Positions 58,150-64,000 of a stretch of DNA of 64,000 nucleotides are shown piece after piece (within the stretch, counting starts at the first letter, position 1; every line of letters starts with the position of its first letter). The notes under the pieces were generated by a model. That model ran no database searches, was not told the origin of the DNA, and was given only the letters and a program-made list of their open reading frames with translations. Position numbers and translations under genes: made by a program. Source of the stretch: Phellopilus nigrolimitatus (taxonomy: Eukaryota; Basidiomycota; Agaricomycetes; Hymenochaetales; Hymenochaetaceae); NCBI GenBank assembly GCA_021029095.1, contig JAJOHG010000018.1, positions 558,001 to 622,000 on the forward strand. The letters run 5' to 3'.

Positions 58150-59460
58150 TGGTCGCCTATAGCAGGAGGCGGCGCTTGAACTATCAAGAAACGCGTGAAG
58201 TCCAGTGTACTGCTGTATACACGTCCGCATCCAGGTATTTCTTCACTGCTTCCTCGAAAAAGGTGTACGCTGGCAGCAGTGCCTCTTTAGTTCCTTCTGG
58301 GTGTGGTTGCCACCGAAGGGATAAATCGTCGCTGCAACCGAGGGCATCTCGCGGCCCCACGAGTAGTCGTAGTCGAGGAAGCCCTGAATCGCGCGGGGCT
58401 GGAGACCATACACAATGCTGCGCGTCTTTGCGTCGAAGGGCCAGCGCCACGGACAGACTAATCCCCTCTTTCCATCCGGGAAGCGCGCAATCTCATCTCC
58501 GAGCTGCGTGCGCGCGCCAGACACGCTAATCACGTCGACCGAGCCTCGTTTAGAGGGCGCACCGCCAATGACCTTGCCCAGAGGAAACGAGTCAGGCGCA
58601 GACGGTGGGATTGAGTGTGCAATGCTCGCGCCTGGCTTTCACGTCCGGTTTCGCGCTCAGGGGACGATCTTGGTGATGTGAGCGTCCGGACTGTATACCT
58701 TGATGAACACGCCGAGAGAGACTCTCCGAGAAGACGCATCGCCTTAAGACCTTCCTGGTGGTTCGGAGCGCTGCTACAGACGAGGAACTTGACACTGTGC
58801 ACAATGAGGCTGGCCTTGTACTCTTTCAAAACGCGGAGGATACCCGTGAAAGTTGAGGAAGCATTTGTAAAGTTGGCAATACCACTACGAATGAAATGGA
58901 TCTTGCCATCGGGCTTGGGCGGACCGTGAGTGACAGGATCGACAGTCGTCTTTGCGTCCTCGTACGTCTGGTACTCTATCGTAGGACCAGAGCACTCGGT
59001 GTAGTTAGCGAGTGTGCAGCAATGGCATCGCAGTAAACGACGGAGGCACCACCTGAAGTTCGAATGAGATGCTTAAAGGTCCAATAGACATTCGATCCAG
59101 AAAGTGACTAGCAACCGCGGTCCAAACACGGCCATCCGGGCTGAGGACAGTCAACTTGAGGGAAGCGCCAGTCGAGCCATCGAGCTTCTGGATTTAGGCC
59201 TCCTCTTTGGCGAGCTGTCTACAGAAGGGGTCGGGCCAGCCCATCTGTGGGTCTCGGATGGCGTCAATGATTTTGGTCGTAGACGAGCCTTGAGTTGGGA
59301 TGGTGACAATCACTTCGCCGCCATGTCGAGGAAGTGAACGACGGACTCGGCACGGTTCTCGCCATCGAGGACGATGAGCGCAGGTTAATCTCGAGACAAG
59401 CGAAGTGGAGGTCGGCATATACGGCGTAAATGCGGGGACTCGCGTTTCTTAGCCTGTGAG
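58150..59460 (-). pseudogene. ATP-citrate synthase pseudogene
   Basis: Read on the minus strand, blocks of ATP-citrate synthase occur in the right order but in several frames with stops: YADLHFACLEIN, then VLDGENRAES and VHFLDMAAK (N-terminal ATP-grasp part); STGASLKLTVL and PDGRVWTAVA; DGKIHFIRSGIANFTNAS; KFLVCSSAPNHQEGLKAMRLLG; and VSGARTQLGDEI, CPWRWPFDAKTRSIVYGLQPRAIQ, PSVAATIYPFGG. The enzyme makes cytosolic acetyl-CoA from citrate. Frameshifts, stops and a deletion of most of the C-terminal citrate-synthase part make this a decayed copy; a functional gene must exist elsewhere for lipid synthesis. Confidence 0.85.
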
Positions 59461-59814
59461 GTCGGTGAGGAGGTCGGTGAGGAGTGCGGACGAGACAGCA
59501 CATTGTGCAGCAAGTGGGAAGTGGGGTTAGGAGTGGTGTACAACTACAACAGAACTACAACATAGGTAAACGGCACGATTACAATAGAATTGTAATTAAC
59601 CGGTATGATTACAAGATGTTTGTAACTTCCTACCAAATTTAGATGAAAATACAATCTAATAGCAATTATGTCAAAACGGACTTCTTCGACAAATTATCCA
59701 GCAAGTCCAACGACGTCCCGATTCCGTTTATGAACGAGGTCTGCAAAGCGGAACGGCAAAGGGCACTCGGAGATGACGCGTGGACCGGCGACTCGGAGCG
59801 GAGCATGGCGAACC

Positions 59815-62800
59815 CTTCGTATTCAACTCTCTTCCTAAACCATCCTCGAGTTGTCCCATTCCTCAACCTGTCCAATCCTTCGGTTGCGGCTACTCAAGCT
59901 CATTTGAGTTGACTTACTTACATGTCTCCTCCCCCTATGGGTTCCTTGTGTCCTCGGACTTCGACGGCGACCAGTGGTATCTGCTTGTTTATTCACTCTG
60001 GTCGAGTTTCAGGCGGGCTATACCGAGAAAGCCTTCGTCTTGCTCAATAAATTATCCAGTGAGTCCATATTTTTTCCCCCCTTTCTGCTAGGTAGCTGCC
60101 TCTTCTCAAGCAGAGCAGTCTATAACGAAATGTAGATTCACTTCTCACCTCCGCGTTCTCAACCGACGAACCAGACACTGAGCTCTCAACTCTCAACGCT
60201 CGGAATGCGAAACCGTCCTGAAAGGAAACTCGTTAGTCTTATCTTTCTCTTGAGCTGCATTTGCCTCCTGAAGCGCACTGAAAGGCTATGTATCCTTTCG
60301 ATCGTCCACGCTCGGTGATTTCGTGAACGAGACTGAGGGTGCATCATCATTGAGCAGCTCTGACGACGAGCTTCCGAACAGGCAAACGGACGCCACACAA
60401 TGATATACCAATCATGCTTCAGCCACCTCATCATTGGATACGCGCTCGACGGTATCTTCTATGCTCTCTTACCTAGCTCAGATCTCCTTTCACTTCGTGC
60501 GCCGTCCACTTGCTATCGCGTTATCGTCGACCTCGCCATGGATAACTGGCAGGAAGATACTTCTTGAAGCTTCAAATATCCGTAAGTACGCTAGCGACAT
60601 CAACTAGGAGGTCTTATAAGTCCGGTCTCCCTGTTTTTTCGAGTCCCGGCTATTAAATATGCCTGTCCGGAAAACAAAATTGGACTGCGACGCACAGACA
60701 TGAACGCCGCGTTTCTTCGATTGTATCAATGGCAATTACGCTTCAAGTTATAGATATTCGGATGAATCAGAATATTGATGATCCTGGCGTGGTTATTCGA
60801 TGGTGCGATCTTTTTTTTTTAATATTCGGTGATCTCTCATCCTGAACCTGTTTAGAACCTCCTTACATCTGTTTCGAATCATGCAACTGCGGAAATGCGT
60901 ATATACTTATACTTCAAAATTCCTACGCAACAATGCTCGATTTGATCCTCTGGACCCCGGCGGTATTCGTACATCGCTTCCTATTAAAATGATGAAAAGG
61001 CCTGTTAATTGCTTTTTATAACACAAGGTAAATGATGAAGCTATGCGCAACAGTCTGATTTACAGTTCTCAGTCGCTAGTGCGTGGACATCGGGCGTTCT
61101 TGAACCCATTTCTAGGATTGCCGACGTTCAACGTTGCAGACTTTGACCGGTTGGTATAACGTATCACCTGAACGTTCGTAGGAAATGTTCCATTGACTCG
61201 TATCGGCCTGCTTCAACTTACCGGCTCGCCGCTATAAGACGCCTTCGAGGTTAGCCCAATTCACGCCCCCGAACAGACCTTTCTAAGCTTTGTTAAAGAT
61301 TTGACGACTGCAGACGCCTCACTATGCATTCAACACGCTCTGACATTGAGCCTATTGATCCAAGCGTAGTGCCATTTATCATCTCGGCAACAGATACTTG
61401 GACGTACGTTGCAGTGGCTGTGTCGGCTCTCTTGGTTTATGACACAAGTAAGTCTGATATCTTGGCCAGATACAAATTCCGATGACATATCAATCACCCA
61501 GTCATCACAATGGACAAGGAGGTAAGCAAAGCTTGACATTTTTAATCTCTGTGTCCTGGTTAATTACAATATCTATAAGATAAAATACTTTTGGGTACGC
61601 TACTTTTGTGACGTTAATTTCAGGCAAAGTATATTTACTTATGTGGCATAAAGAGCTCTCCTTACAAATTTGTCAGCTTGATTTACTTTGCGGTAAGTAA
61701 GATTTTACAGCTTATTATAAGGGAAATAGTTGATCGACCCCTTTAATGAAACGTTGCAGAATCGCTACCTTGGAATTCTCGGTGCCATTTCTGGTATGGC
61801 ATGTAAGTCGTACTCAGACCTTTATTACAAACAAGGATGTCTACCGATATTGTCTCTTATACTCAGATGTCACTCTTCATGCAAATGAAACACTGCAAGT
61901 CAACTCTTATTATTGCATTATTGTTCATTGAAGCTAATGCAAAATGTGAACTTGTTTATAGGTGTAAGTGTCCAGATACTATATTTTCTCTCTCTACTGA
62001 TGATATTGAAAAGGCCTTGGCTTAATTTCATTTGAAAATCTGTCATGTGAGTTATTAATTATTCCATAAAACATCATTTTACTTATTCAGGGGAAGATTG
62101 GATGACTATCCTTTTAATTGATTGTAGTAGTATTTTCTTGCCTATAATTCATCTGCCACTAATTGCTTACACAGATATTCTTCTCATGCGGGTCCTGGCA
62201 CTATACCATCAGAGTGAGGCACTCCAGGTACCACCGAAACACTGCTGATGTTTACACTGCATTGTATAACAGACAAGAAACTTGCTGCATCTCTGAGGGC
62301 AATATTTGGCCTGGAAGCAGCTTTTGGGCTGGGTGCTCTGGTATACTCTGTCATATATGAAGAGAGTAAGCAATTTTTCTATTATAGAGTGTACATTTCA
62401 CTAAGCAATTATTCCAGATTTTGTAGGGAGACTTGCAGAAGGTGCAACAGTATGTTTAGTTACTAGAAGCCCTCCCAAAGTTTGGGGTACATTATTTTGG
62501 TCAGTACTGACATTCTTGGGCAAAGGATTGGACTGATTTGAAGCAGGGCTATTCCAATGCTGTATGCAATCCTCCTAATGGTTCTAGCTCTCTACAACGC
62601 TGCACAACACTGGAGGGAGTTGGTTGGTTTCAGTCAGTTTAACCTTCTTGTGGTGCTCATCCAAGATCAGGCCATCTATTTTATTATGTATTTATTCCTT
62701 TGTGCATGGCAAGTAATATACAAACTGACTGATCTGATAGGGTCATATTCTGCTGTGTCTTGAATATCATTTCAGTACAGTTGTACATCCAAAATTCTCT

Positions 62801-63120
62801 TCTGGCTAATTCCTTGAATGCTTTGGGAAGCCCCAGCATTCTCAGTGTCATTGGGAGTCATGTGCTAGTTCATCTGAAGGAAGCGGGAGAGAGGCAAGCG
62901 AATGGAGGAACTAGCTACAGGATGACGACCATGAGCAGTATGCGGCTCTCCTGAATTTGTGAAGGAAATCCCAAGATGATTGCATTTGTTCTAGCCTTTC
63001 TTTAACTATGCCCCACACTGATTAATCATTCAGCAGTTATGTAGGACATCCATATACTTCTGTGCTCCTGCCCTATCTTTAATTTACTCTTACCTATTCT
63101 TTTAAACGTTCTGCAATGTT
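59815..63120. repeat. tandem block, copy 2
   Basis: The second copy of the block at 53100-56400, offset by about 6.6 kb at the left and 6.7 kb at the right end. The non-coding half (59815-61320) and the gene half (61324-62954) are both recognisable, with substitutions and small indels throughout. It runs to about the place where copy 1 carries the CCGTA-rich MITE. The 250 bases just left of it include a small AT-rich inverted repeat (ATTACAATAGAATTGTAAT, about 59579-59597). Confidence 0.7.
61324..62954 (+). pseudogene. DUF6533-type gene, copy 2, probably broken
   Basis: Every exon of copy 1 has a counterpart here with intact splice sites, from MHSTRSDIEPIDPS to the same tail (HLKEAGERQ...MSSMRLS). 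The exception is exon 6 (about 61867-61922): relative to copy 1 a few bases are missing before the donor, so exons 6 and 7 no longer join in frame and a stop follows at once. No nearby alternative donor or acceptor restores the frame. Both halves remain open otherwise, so the break may be recent. Confidence 0.65.
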
Positions 63121-63954
63121 GAGTCTTCGCTGTGCGTAAAAATATTAATTTGTTTGCACACACACGAGTTTACTATTCTCGTTCTGTAGAGACGTGTCAG
63201 AGTTTGTGATTGCATGCAAACATTCGTACGGCTCATACTGAGGTAACGTGATGCAGTGGCGCCGCACGGGACATAGCGTTGCATCGCCGCTAGCCCTTCG
63301 CGGCGATCTGCGTGGCGCCTTCGCGTCGTAACACTTAGTGTCTTGAGAGACGGATCATGCAGTCTGCGGACTTGTGTGCCACAGGGCCAGAACAACAAGA
63401 TAAAACGTGATAATCTGAAATGCCCCATTGCCACCATATGCGTGCAAACTTTGTGGACGGCGCCTTCGCGTCGAGCGTCTGCCAAAATCACGAAAGGATG
63501 CGGCTAAGGAGATAACTTTTCGCGCGCGAAACATGAACTTGTAGAGCGGGGATATTTGAGGCGCTGCGTGTGTCCGCGCGGAGAATTTTTCCGCACTGGT
63601 ACACAATCGCGAAAGACTTGTATTGATAAAAAGCGGATGTATTCTGTTGTCGAGGGACTGTCGACATGTACGGCTTATGTGGCGAGAATTGGTTGGTTGT
63701 GTTTGGTGTTGTTGGGGTTCAAACAATTTCCTATACAGCATGTACGTGAGCTCGAGTGTCCGGAGCGAGTTTACTCCGGGTTATACAATATGCTTGGAAA
63801 CTTTTTCGTAGCCTTCGCCAGCGCCACGGAGACGAGAAATCCGATAGGAAAGATATCGGCCGCTTAGTAGGCGAGTGCGTATTGTCGTTGTGGTGAAGAA
63901 CGAAGGAATGAGCACGAGATTGAGAGATAAGCGGACGCTGAACCCAGATTGATC
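63121..63954. other. intergenic with a direct repeat
   Basis: No gene recognised. The 15-base sequence GGCGCCTTCGCGTCG occurs at 63314-63328 and 63459-63473. The flanks differ in GC content from the AT-rich block to the left. Confidence 0.45.
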
Positions 63955-64000
63955 GCACCGGCGTGCGCGGCGGAACGGGCGCGCCTGCGCGCGGGGCTGT
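63955..64000 (+). pseudogene. second Argonaute C-terminal fragment, cut by window end
   Basis: The last 46 bases match the Argonaute gene at about 52911-52956, with a shared core GCGGAACGGGCGCGCC, and read PACAAERARLRAGL in the corresponding frame. A stop lies just upstream in that frame, so this is probably a fragment rather than a full gene. Whether more follows is outside the window. Confidence 0.55.

Overview
The window reads as nuclear DNA of a filamentous basidiomycete, most likely an Agaricomycete. Genes carry many short introns of about 50-70 nt with GT-AG borders and conserved reading phase across exons. The families fit: F-box/LRR proteins of the agaric type, TKL-like kinases, a DUF6533-type hydrophobic protein, a trypsin-fold protein of basidiomycete style, and a fungal M43 metalloprotease. 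I saw no rRNA, tRNA, CRISPR array or prokaryotic operon signal.

Layout. 0-7 kb: the 3' part of an Rmt2-like methyltransferase, then two F-box paralogs (A and B) head to tail, then a small TA-flanked MITE. 8-16 kb: three ordinary genes, namely an HAD/FCP-like protein with a tandem duplication in its tail, a secreted M43 metalloprotease, and the spindle-checkpoint protein MAD1. 16.7-26 kb, minus strand: F-box copy C (one in-frame stop), an epoxide hydrolase with a single nonsense codon, F-box D (intact) and F-box E (truncated). The D-E end is an inverted copy of the A-B pair including the spacer between its two genes, so two inverted arms flank the three ordinary genes. 26-43 kb: a trypsin-like protease, a large gene joining an unrecognised N-terminal domain to a TKL-like kinase, a secreted GH5-type glycosidase with a repetitive linker, a stand-alone paralog of that N-terminal domain, a glutathione S-transferase, and a diverged F-box protein (F). 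43-46 kb: Bud13 and Nudix pseudogenes. 46.5-48.7 kb: an amidase-signature enzyme. 50-53 kb: an Argonaute. 53-64 kb: a decayed, repeat-rich region with a tandemly duplicated DUF6533-type gene, a CCGTA-rich MITE, an ATP-citrate synthase pseudogene, and a second Argonaute C-terminal fragment at the window edge.

The genes do not form a visible pathway cluster. The two most interesting items are the kinase fused to a domain that also exists alone about 4 kb downstream, and the Argonaute whose PIWI tetrad lacks two of four catalytic residues. The F-box arrays and the 53-64 kb region show repeated local duplication, inversion and decay. Exon borders were deduced by eye from splice motifs, reading phase and remembered family conservation; no search was run.
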